The position numbers were made by a program, and so were the translations under genes. Positions 10,601-16,907 of a stretch of 60,859 nt of DNA are shown here, piece by piece; position 1 is the stretch's first letter; every line of letters starts with the position of its first letter. This DNA comes from Parachlamydiales bacterium (GTDB lineage: Bacteria; Chlamydiota; Chlamydiia; Chlamydiales; Rhabdochlamydiaceae). The stretch lies in contig PLXY01000008.1 in the NCBI GenBank assembly GCA_003153295.1, forward strand, positions 126,853 to 187,711, read 5' to 3'. The notes under the pieces were generated by a model, which worked only from the letters and a program-made list of their open reading frames with translations, did not search any database and had not been told where the DNA came from.

Positions 10601-13205
10601 CTCGGAGGTTTTAGAGCAGTTTTGTCATTTAAACGTCGATGAAATATTAAATGCTTGGATCCAAGATGTTATCAATAAAGAAAAAGAATATCTTGCATTA
10701 TTCTCTCCAGAGGATAGAAAACGGTGGTTTGAAGATCCAGATCCTAAAAAGCGATTCAGTGCGACAGCACTCTTTCATGAAGGGGCTATGATGACTTTGA
10801 AATTACAATTTCATCGCCTCCAAAACTACCTTCTTCTCAAGCACAAAAAGGAAATAACAGCTTTGGAATTACTGGAGCAGTTAGTCCTCTTTTGTGATTT
10901 TAGCCTTGAAATCGAGGTAGGCGCTTATGTATCCCAAGCTTACCGAGAAGTTCTCTCAAAGCCATATCTATCTCTACAAGAAAAGACCTTGGAAGTCAGG
11001 CGACAAAGAGGAAGCTCCTTATCACTCTCCGAGGCTCATAAAGCCTGCCTTAATCAAGCTCCGTCCTTTGAAGAAGTTGAAAAACTCAAACGGTGGACGC
11101 CCAAAGAAGCCCAGCAAGAACTCTTTGTCACTCTGCTAAAAAGAAGTAGCCTTTACCTCTCAGTCAGAAATACAGGAAAGCAGAAAGTCATACAAGCTAA
11201 CTTTAAAGGGTTATTACAAGACTCTTCAGAACAAAGCGTAGCGACACCTCCTTTGAGAGAATCTCAGCAGCGTATCATCCTGCGAGCTCTGATTGCCTTG
11301 GTCCAAATGGAGCCCGAGAAACCCACGACCGTGATCCTTCAACACTGCTCTGTTTTAAACTCAACAACACTAGAGCCTTTTCTCCATGATAAGTTAGAGT
11401 ATCTCGATCTCCGGTTTTGTTCCCAAATCCAAGATAAGGATATCGAAATGATCCAGCAGAAGTGTCCCCATCTGAAGGAGCTCTATCTCAGTGGATGTTC
11501 GCAGATTAAACAATTTGCCCTTTCAGGAACATTCTCTTCTAGTCTTCTAGAGTTTTTAGACTTAGAATATCTCTCCATTGAGCAATGTCCTAACCTCGCC
11601 GCCCTTCAGCTTCGCGCACCGATGTTAAAAGAACTTAAAGCCAATAAAAATCCTAACTTAAGTCTCGTGGAAGTCCCCTTTGAATGGGAATGGATCCCCA
11701 TGGAATTTGATGAATGTCCTAAAGTGAACTTTTCTTATCTTACCTTGCAAGGGCATTCGAATCCGGTTATGGCTCTTACCGCTCTTGCAGGAGGGGTCTT
11801 GGCCAGCGGGTCTGAGGACGCTACTATCAGGCTGTGGGATACATCCACAGGAAAATGCTTGCGTACTCTCGAAGGGCATTCGGGTCGGATTTATGCTCTT
11901 ACCGCTCTTGCAGAAGGAGTCTTGGCAAGCGGGTGTAAGGACAACACCATCGTTCTGTGGGATATAGCTACAGGAAAATGCCTTCGCATTCTCAAAGGGC
12001 ATGCGGGTCGGGTTTATGCTCTTACCGCTCTTGCAGGAGGAGTCTTGGCCAGTGCGTCTGACGACAACACCATCAGGCTGTGGGATACAGCTACAGGAAA
12101 ATGCCTTCGCACTCTCGGTGGGCATTGGGGTCAGTTTTATGCTCTTACCGCTCTTGCAGGAGGAGCCTTAGCAAGCGGATGTAAGGACAACAGTATCGTT
12201 CTGTGGGATACAGCTACAGGAAAATGCCTTCGTATTCTTAAAGGGCATTTGCATCATGTTTATGTTCTTACATCTTTTGCAGGAGGGGTCTTGGCCAGTG
12301 GATCTTATGACAACAGCATCATGCTTTGGGATACGGCCACCGGAAAATGCCTTCATACTCTCAAAGGGCATTCGAGTTCCGTTATAGCTCTTACCGCTCT
12401 TGCAGAAGGGGTCTTGGCCAGTGGATCTTATGACGACACCATCAAGCTGTGGGACACTGCAACAGGAAAATGCCTTCGCACTCTCAGAGGGCATGCGAGT
12501 CGGGTTTATGCTCTTACCACTCTTCCAGGAGGGATCTTGGCCAGCGCGTCTGACGACAAAACCATCAAGCTATGGAAGTTCAATCGTGTGCCAAAAATGC
12601 GCTGTATTGCTACGCTAAGCAGTCATCCGGATGCGGTTAATACTATTACTACTCTTGAAGGAGGGATCTTGGCCAGCGGGTCTACGGATTGGACCATCAA
12701 GCTGTTGGATACGGTCACAGGAAAATGCCTTCGCAGTCTCAAAGAGCATTCGAGTTGGGTTAGGGCTCTTACCGCTCTTACAGGAGGAGTCCTGGCCAGC
12801 GGATCCTTTGACAAAACCATCAAGCTGTGGGATACGACCACAGGAAAATGCCTTCGCACTCTCGAAGGACATTCGGGTTGGGTTATGGCTCTAACTGCTC
12901 TTGGAGGAGGAGTCTTGGCAAGCGGGTCTCAAGACAACACCATCAAACTGTGGGATACGACCACAGGAAAATGCCTTCGCACTCTCGAAGGGCATTCGAG
13001 TTGGGTTAAGGCTCTTACCGCCCTTGCAGGAGGAGTCTTGGCCAGCGGATCTTTGGACACCACTATCAAGCTGTGGGATATGGCCACAGGAAAATGCCTT
13101 CGCACTCTCGAAGGGCATTCGCGTGGGGTTAATACTCTTACAACTTTTGAAGGAAGGGTTTTAGTCAGTGGATCCGATGATAAAACCATCAAGCTATGGA
13201 AGTAA
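7653..13205 (+). CDS. Giant NTase-like/kinase-fold-like/LRR/WD40 protein
   Basis: 1,850 residues from the ATG at 7653, chosen over the ATG at 7626 because AAGGGGTAAGT precedes it. Residues 1-330 are alpha-helical with no recognised domain. GSVGREEPCPFSDIE at 377-391 matches the nucleotidyltransferase signature of GlnD/DUF294 proteins. Residues about 820-990 look like a kinase fold with PI3/4-kinase-type spacing: Lys844 (HFKQKP), Glu853 (LMEYS), GDGLPSN at 930-936 and DNDISF starting at Asp948. Leucine-rich repeats cover about 1225-1345 and twelve WD40 repeats cover about 1360-1850. Seven repeats precede the KFNRVPKMRC spacer and five follow it. The reading frame ends at IKLWK-stop, the exact point where the spacer would begin in repeat 7, so the second propeller looks truncated. 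The paralogue lies at 1-5362. The role is inferred only: an effector or regulator working with the kinase at 5784. Confidence 0.9.
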   Translation: MTQPILRGAPRLQLEVTDLEEFYFERLEKHLNQITSLKKPGTFSKLLEINFPLTKKDKEYVQTTTKEQGTIIQAAVKELSGLLQVIGRISDKKRIYTHLFCLFPFIDKENLKLFLRQNNSTKVSTKEGPFQELLNYTPQLQEEQKKLALLLALLHLQEVQEFSEDDPLELDLKFKKYQEAMNYWSQANKINQRLNGTDRGCAYVFSELIHQISKECFQIRLKKTKNDELYFKEVFEQIEKKEKLCFMEEHQTFLADLYTLVIESIPKFGFDLQKKYENYMGDAFKLRKRYESCEINPHTFPLKYSIKLQEYRELFKYFIFPNDDILLVRSSQTEFTRKLRELFQSILEDAFLIVGPPPCSCDISGMLKDGYDIRPMGSVGREEPCPFSDIELMILFKEEGHEEYFKTLTEVLNFLIISVGETSNIPLIFTSLYSKNPSGFHLDVSPACDSNFMGTPNKVAQLQNLQKEQLGPQTAGQMVRKSLSFTNNPSLYESYLNEMSPILDHPEYRRHSLALELFRQRMHDYYEAWKVLNFQYFDIKKQCINLFHVISDIGFYWGIEKTNTLDILVALTEKGVFTQESGQLLQEVFASIYQIRSRLHLSYGEQNDEAFSSQSVQARAFSHRGILRENERQQLERCYWLVLLPLYRSLETVMQGKNFADVFKNLDLVGVAFDEVINASQNLEMFKPALFYLVTHTIRFDNSHDILLKNYQKLSENVDAYPLRVTYLQALEQHLLKEYKSLEKFLSEQEFIERLAAIPDQKGLRLSMLRNQEKLQATIRAITTSEPEKAGNITCVRITSPFLPASYLKAEVINEILDNEGNIRDAYKGSLHPVEKTKYGLHFKQKPIQALMEYSIYNLFFRIAGPLAPATVLTQFEVTINGKTKVFPVLISETIPGVTLKEKAPPAQLDAEGWKRWTWMILCTLLSKHGDGLPSNYILKGHQIYCIDNDISFVISFIKAFVFLKQVNFCSAIFFLYPDQPLDSEVLEQFCHLNVDEILNAWIQDVINKEKEYLALFSPEDRKRWFEDPDPKKRFSATALFHEGAMMTLKLQFHRLQNYLLLKHKKEITALELLEQLVLFCDFSLEIEVGAYVSQAYREVLSKPYLSLQEKTLEVRRQRGSSLSLSEAHKACLNQAPSFEEVEKLKRWTPKEAQQELFVTLLKRSSLYLSVRNTGKQKVIQANFKGLLQDSSEQSVATPPLRESQQRIILRALIALVQMEPEKPTTVILQHCSVLNSTTLEPFLHDKLEYLDLRFCSQIQDKDIEMIQQKCPHLKELYLSGCSQIKQFALSGTFSSSLLEFLDLEYLSIEQCPNLAALQLRAPMLKELKANKNPNLSLVEVPFEWEWIPMEFDECPKVNFSYLTLQGHSNPVMALTALAGGVLASGSEDATIRLWDTSTGKCLRTLEGHSGRIYALTALAEGVLASGCKDNTIVLWDIATGKCLRILKGHAGRVYALTALAGGVLASASDDNTIRLWDTATGKCLRTLGGHWGQFYALTALAGGALASGCKDNSIVLWDTATGKCLRILKGHLHHVYVLTSFAGGVLASGSYDNSIMLWDTATGKCLHTLKGHSSSVIALTALAEGVLASGSYDDTIKLWDTATGKCLRTLRGHASRVYALTTLPGGILASASDDKTIKLWKFNRVPKMRCIATLSSHPDAVNTITTLEGGILASGSTDWTIKLLDTVTGKCLRSLKEHSSWVRALTALTGGVLASGSFDKTIKLWDTTTGKCLRTLEGHSGWVMALTALGGGVLASGSQDNTIKLWDTTTGKCLRTLEGHSSWVKALTALAGGVLASGSLDTTIKLWDMATGKCLRTLEGHSRGVNTLTTFEGRVLVSGSDDKTIKLWK

Positions 13206-13366
13206 AAATCACCTGTGATGGGGTTGACTGAATTGCTAATGGAAAGGTGGGGCTCTCCTTCTGTCACAGCGAGTACAAAAGGGTCGGCCATGGTGGGCTG
13301 GCTTTCACCGCTTAGAGACCCTAGAAAAAAGATCAACAAAACAAGAATATTTTTGATCACAAACAA
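13200..13366 (-). pseudogene. N-terminal relic of a secreted RHS/YD-repeat-type protein
   Basis: Reading leftward from a TTG at 13366, the frame encodes a hydrophobic leader (NILVLLIFFLGSLSG) followed by DPFVLAVTEGEP and NSVNPITGDFYF. The leader plus S-V-N-x-I-T-G-D-F resembles the start of RHS/YD-repeat proteins. The similarity then stops abruptly: from about 13200 onward the frame reads only the antisense of the WD40 array. The rest of the gene has been lost or replaced. The stop codon of the giant WD40 gene lies in this relic's sequence. The RHS assignment is from recall of the family and is moderate; that this is a broken gene fragment is better supported. Confidence 0.5.
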
Positions 13367-13419
13367 AAGTTGTGCCAGAACGATCTAAATCAGCGCAACA
13401 TTTTTAGAAAGATCTTACA

Positions 13420-14724
13420 TTAATGCTTTGAAATTGCACTTTGATAGGGAGGCTTGTGATTCGTGATGAAGCGGTCTTTTTCAACTAAGCAATTTTTTTC
13501 TCGGTTGTAGGTGTACCAGATTTTGAGATTATCGGGCATTGAAGCATTATCAGGCACTTTCCATTCCATATACGTCAAACATTTAGTCCACTTTCGACCA
13601 TCGCCGTAATCTACCAAGACTTTTGATCCTTCAAGTTCAATCAAACGCTCTCTCTCTTTTTCTGAAAAAACATCGGTGATTGCTTTGATCTTTCTATCCG
13701 TTGTAATGATATGAACTTTAAGATGTCCCATCTCTTTTAATGATTCAAAAACAGCGACATCCTGCTTTCCCTCTCCTTCTAAAAACTGTAGGGCTAGTGA
13801 AGACATAAAAGGCACCACTAGATAAAGATGACATTTTTGTTGTTCATTAACAGCGCCAACCGCACTTCTCATTCCTTGCATGATGGTAGCCAATTGTGCA
13901 GCTGTGTAGGATCCATCATCAAAAACCACAAAATCTCTTTCTCCCTTTTTTAGAGTGGATTGATAGCCTCTTTTCACAATAGTACTATCAGTAGCATGTT
14001 GAAAGCTTGAAGCAGGGGAGTGTTGAAGATAAGGAAGGGCAAGTTCCGCTATCCATTGCTGGCTTTTTCCAGGAACAAAACCGATCGAATAAGGATTTTC
14101 TCCTAAAAGCTCATTCAGCTTTTGAGAGCATAGCCAAAGGCTCTGGTTCAATTCAGAAAAGGTGATTTTATCGACCTCTTTGAAAAACTTACGATGCAAG
14201 CCAATCCATTCATCATGGTTTTCTTTACACCATCGCTGTTCAGCTGCCTCTTTAAAATAAGCCTCGATAACTTCAGGACGGGTATGATTAGGTTCTGTGA
14301 GAGGCGCAGGATTGCAGCTCAAATTAATATTTCTGTCTCTTAACTCTTTTTTCAAGAGCGCTGTTTTCGCTTTATCTTTAACTGGAAGAGTTGTGGGTAC
14401 CAAAGGGACTGTATCGATGGTCATGCGAGGTTTAAGGACCATCACCCGTTTAATAGAGCTGCCAAAGCAGGCCCTGCTCAAATGCTGCCAACTTTTATAC
14501 TTAAAGATGCCGAAACCATAAGTTGAGAAAATGCTATAAAAATACTTTCTCAGATGAGCAAAACGTTGTTCGGAAGAATAGCTCTTTATATGGTGGTAAA
14601 GGGTGTAGTATTGCCTTTTTCCTCCAGTATATTGTCCTGGACTTTCGACGATCAGTTTTTCTTTTTTTTTGATTGGAAGTAAACGATGGGGGTTTTCTAG
14701 AAGGCTATTAACTTTTGTAACCAT
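13420..14724 (-). CDS. Hypothetical protein with a phosphoribosyltransferase-like motif
   Basis: 434 residues starting at ATG 14724. No signal peptide is visible. The N-terminal 150 residues are basic and unrecognised. Around residues 266-285 is DFVVFDDGSYTAAQL, which resembles the PRPP-binding loop of type I phosphoribosyltransferases (hydrophobic strand, D-D, small residues, then T-x-x-x-L). It is followed by further alternating strand-helix blocks (HLYLVVPFMSS, LKVHIITTD). A PRTase-like fold is an inference from one motif, and no substrate can be named. It stands alone, convergent with the giant WD40 gene and divergent from the ankyrin gene to the right. A secreted effector or a chlamydia-specific metabolic protein are both possible. 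Confidence 0.7.
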   Translation of the reverse strand: MVTKVNSLLENPHRLLPIKKKEKLIVESPGQYTGGKRQYYTLYHHIKSYSSEQRFAHLRKYFYSIFSTYGFGIFKYKSWQHLSRACFGSSIKRVMVLKPRMTIDTVPLVPTTLPVKDKAKTALLKKELRDRNINLSCNPAPLTEPNHTRPEVIEAYFKEAAEQRWCKENHDEWIGLHRKFFKEVDKITFSELNQSLWLCSQKLNELLGENPYSIGFVPGKSQQWIAELALPYLQHSPASSFQHATDSTIVKRGYQSTLKKGERDFVVFDDGSYTAAQLATIMQGMRSAVGAVNEQQKCHLYLVVPFMSSLALQFLEGEGKQDVAVFESLKEMGHLKVHIITTDRKIKAITDVFSEKERERLIELEGSKVLVDYGDGRKWTKCLTYMEWKVPDNASMPDNLKIWYTYNREKNCLVEKDRFITNHKPPYQSAISKH

Positions 14725-14870
14725 AAACTCGTGTATAATTTGAAAAAATTTTACTAAAATTGAGTTATTAATTTCATTAGAAAAAACAGTAGGTTTTTAT
14801 TTAATTCTATTATTTAAAATATTATATTAATATTTGTTTTAATTTATTTTTAATCTATAATATTTCGCAT

Positions 14871-16145
14871 ATGACATTATCTCTTATCAGTCCCCATCTT
14901 CATCGTCAGCTTGCCCCATGGAGTCTCGATACCCTTTTTCTTGAGCCTCATCGGGAGTGTACGCGTCATTTTTTTCTGGCTTTCTCAAAGCGGGACCCCT
15001 TGTCAGGACCTACATTTAAGCAAAGAAGTTTTCATTTACTGACTTCAGCAGCCTTGTTCTTTCCTATCGTGAGCTCGCTTGTTTATGTTGCGCTTCGTTT
15101 TTTTGTTAGCCGCCGTCCTGTTCAGAGTTCCACTAACACACCTCTGACTGGCACTCCTAATCCCTCATCTCCTTCAAACCACCCTGGTTATGAGGAAAGA
15201 GTCGAGCGAGTGATAAAAATTGCCCAGGATGAAGTTGATAAAGTTGATGCATCTTTACAAACAGACCTTAAGAAATTCATTGCGCAGATAAAATTCGATA
15301 TTCTTGCGTTATTACAAGCGCAAAGGGATCCGAAGATTGCTTTGATGATTGTGGAGAATGCTGAGCATGAACTTCGGTGTATTGCTGAGCAGATTCGAGG
15401 CATTCCTCAAGGAATCGTAAGAACGGTAGAACCCGTTTCACCTGAGGCTTCAAATTGGCAGCGTCGCATCTACCCCTTTTCTACCTGGTCTTCTACTTTT
15501 GAAAGGGATTTTCGAGGGCTGATTGAAGAAGGACAAAGCCAGGGATTGTTAAATCAAAAGTTTGGAAATTTCTTTGGCGGAACTCTCTTGCATGCAATCG
15601 CAAAATTAGATCGCTATTTACCTTGCGTTTCGTTGTTGAAGGGAACGAATATCAATCCTGCTTTGCAAGATTATTGGGGCAATACAGGTTTGATCTGGGC
15701 CTGTGCGAATGCAAGCAATGGAATGGCAAGGGAGATTTTAAATGTTTTTGAACGAGGGCCTTATCTGGACGTTCAGTGCTTATACAAAAATACAGCCTTA
15801 CATCTAGTTGTTGGAAAGGGATATAAAGATCGAAGCCGGGATGGAACAGTACTTGCGTGTTCAAATCTAGAGCTTCTGAAGATAATTGTTTCATTAAGAG
15901 CTAATGTCAATTTGAAAAATAAGGATGGAAATACACCCCTCCATTTAGCTTATTTACGCCGAGATATGGATATGGTGTGTGTTTTGTTAGCAGCGGGAGC
16001 AGATGACAGCCAGCTCAATGGAAAGGGCAAGCGACCGTCTGATCTCAAAGTAGCAAGTTATGAAGAGGCCTGCGAAGTTCTGAGTGCAACTGTTGTGGTT
16101 TTCTTACTTGATCGAACCGAATTTGAAAGAGCGAATATTTCTTAA
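14871..16145 (+). CDS. Ankyrin-repeat protein with one membrane segment
   Basis: 424 residues. A hydrophobic stretch at about residues 52-76 (ALFFPIVSSLVYVALRFFV) is followed by a Pro/Ser/Thr-rich linker and a helical, probably coiled-coil, region at about 105-180. Ankyrin repeats fill about 235-400: TLLHAIAKLDR, NTGLIWACANA, NTALHLVVGKG, NTPLHLAYLRR. No clear ribosome-binding site precedes the ATG, which lies in a very AT-rich stretch (14725-14870) likely to hold the promoter. Membrane-anchored ankyrin proteins are common candidate effectors or inclusion proteins in amoeba symbionts. That role is inferred from architecture only. Confidence 0.85.
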   Translation: MTLSLISPHLHRQLAPWSLDTLFLEPHRECTRHFFLAFSKRDPLSGPTFKQRSFHLLTSAALFFPIVSSLVYVALRFFVSRRPVQSSTNTPLTGTPNPSSPSNHPGYEERVERVIKIAQDEVDKVDASLQTDLKKFIAQIKFDILALLQAQRDPKIALMIVENAEHELRCIAEQIRGIPQGIVRTVEPVSPEASNWQRRIYPFSTWSSTFERDFRGLIEEGQSQGLLNQKFGNFFGGTLLHAIAKLDRYLPCVSLLKGTNINPALQDYWGNTGLIWACANASNGMAREILNVFERGPYLDVQCLYKNTALHLVVGKGYKDRSRDGTVLACSNLELLKIIVSLRANVNLKNKDGNTPLHLAYLRRDMDMVCVLLAAGADDSQLNGKGKRPSDLKVASYEEACEVLSATVVVFLLDRTEFERANIS

Positions 16146-16161
16146 ATCTTTCATATCCCAT

Positions 16162-16234
16162 TGCCTAAGACCGGACTTAAACCGACAATCTCCACATTAC
16201 GAATGCATTGCTCCGCCAATTGAGCTACTTAGGC
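16162..16234 (-). tRNA. Degenerate tRNA-Thr(CGU)-like gene
   Basis: The 73-base sequence folds as a cloverleaf with a perfect 7-bp acceptor (GCCTAAG/CTTAGGC), D stem GCTC/GAGC and an anticodon loop TTCGTAA giving anticodon CGU (Thr). The anticodon stem is weak: one A-G mismatch and two G-U pairs out of five. The T loop reads TTTAAGT, lacking the conserved C56. CCA is not encoded. It may be a decaying or pseudo-tRNA rather than a working gene. Confidence 0.5.
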
Positions 16235-16395
16235 AGGGTAGATAGTTGCGGGGTTGAGAGATCAGAAACAGGTCCACATTGACACACTCTAAGGTTAATT
16301 TGAAAACCATCGGTATTTCCCAGTTGAAAATTTGAATGGAATCCTACTATGCTGCTGATGTGAATAGTTGATGACTATTGAAAAGTTTTGGGAGA

Positions 16396-16443
16396 CTTTG
16401 GACTCATAACCCGCTGGTCAGTGGTTCAAGTCCAGGTTGCCCC
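16396..16443 (+). pseudogene. 3'-half relic of a CAU-anticodon tRNA (Met/Ile2-like)
   Basis: The segment contains CTCATAA, as in the anticodon loop of Met or Ile2 tRNAs. It continues with GGTCA, then the T-loop sequence GGTTCAAGTCC, and ends in GCCCCA. No matching 5' half (GGCAACC-like acceptor strand plus D arm) exists in the preceding 230 bases. The stems no longer pair well. A tRNA 3' half standing alone is what remains of a tRNA cut by recombination, and is also typical of attachment sites of integrative elements. Confidence 0.4.
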
Positions 16444-16469
16444 ATCTTCATAAGCAACTCTGGTGCAAT

Positions 16470-16865
16470 ATGAAAAAAGAAGAAATATTCTCTGAAGAAA
16501 AAATCGTTATGGATTTTGGAGATGTACTAATAAAAAAGTCGAGAATTGTCCAGTTTAAGGATGGTCTTGGTGCTTTTGCTGATAGAGACTTTAAGAAGGG
16601 CGAGATTTTAATAAGATGGAATTTGAAGACTTTAACGAACGATGAATATAATCAACTTCCAGAGTATGAAAAAAACAATTTCTGCCATAAACGTAAAGGT
16701 GTCCTGTATTTCTATCCCGATCCAGAAAGATATGTGAATCGTTCTAAAGACTCAAGTATGTGTAATGTAGTGCCAGATTTTGAGAAGCAAATGGATATTG
16801 CTCAAAGGGATATAAAGAGGGGAGAAGAGTTAGCCATGTTAGATTCTATAGAAGAAGATTTTTAG
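16470..16865 (+). CDS. SET-domain protein, putative lysine methyltransferase
   Basis: 131 residues from ATG 16470. A longer frame from a TTG at 16437 would start inside the tRNA relic and is rejected. The layout fits a minimal SET domain: GLGAFADRDFKKGEIL at the start (family form: G-x-G-x-F-A-x-x-x-I-x-x-G-E), then RYVNRSKDSSMCNVV in the position of the R-F-x-N-H-S-x-x-P-N motif, then AQRDIKRGEEL (A-x-R-D-I-x-x-G-E-E-L). The usual N-H-S is N-R-S and the C-terminal catalytic Tyr motif is poor, so activity is uncertain. SET proteins of pathogens often modify host histones or bacterial DNA-binding proteins. Which applies here is unknown. Confidence 0.72.
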   Translation: MKKEEIFSEEKIVMDFGDVLIKKSRIVQFKDGLGAFADRDFKKGEILIRWNLKTLTNDEYNQLPEYEKNNFCHKRKGVLYFYPDPERYVNRSKDSSMCNVVPDFEKQMDIAQRDIKRGEELAMLDSIEEDF

Positions 16866-16907
16866 ACTCGGTTTTTGCATTCATCAGTTGACTTGAGTTA
16901 TAAAATT

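Noticed and set aside
11658..13118. Open frames antisense and out of frame within the right WD40 array
   Set aside because: Same cause: the near-identical repeat DNA is open in several frames.
16437..16469. TTG start for the SET gene
   Set aside because: It lies in a tRNA relic; the ATG at 16470 gives a complete SET layout.
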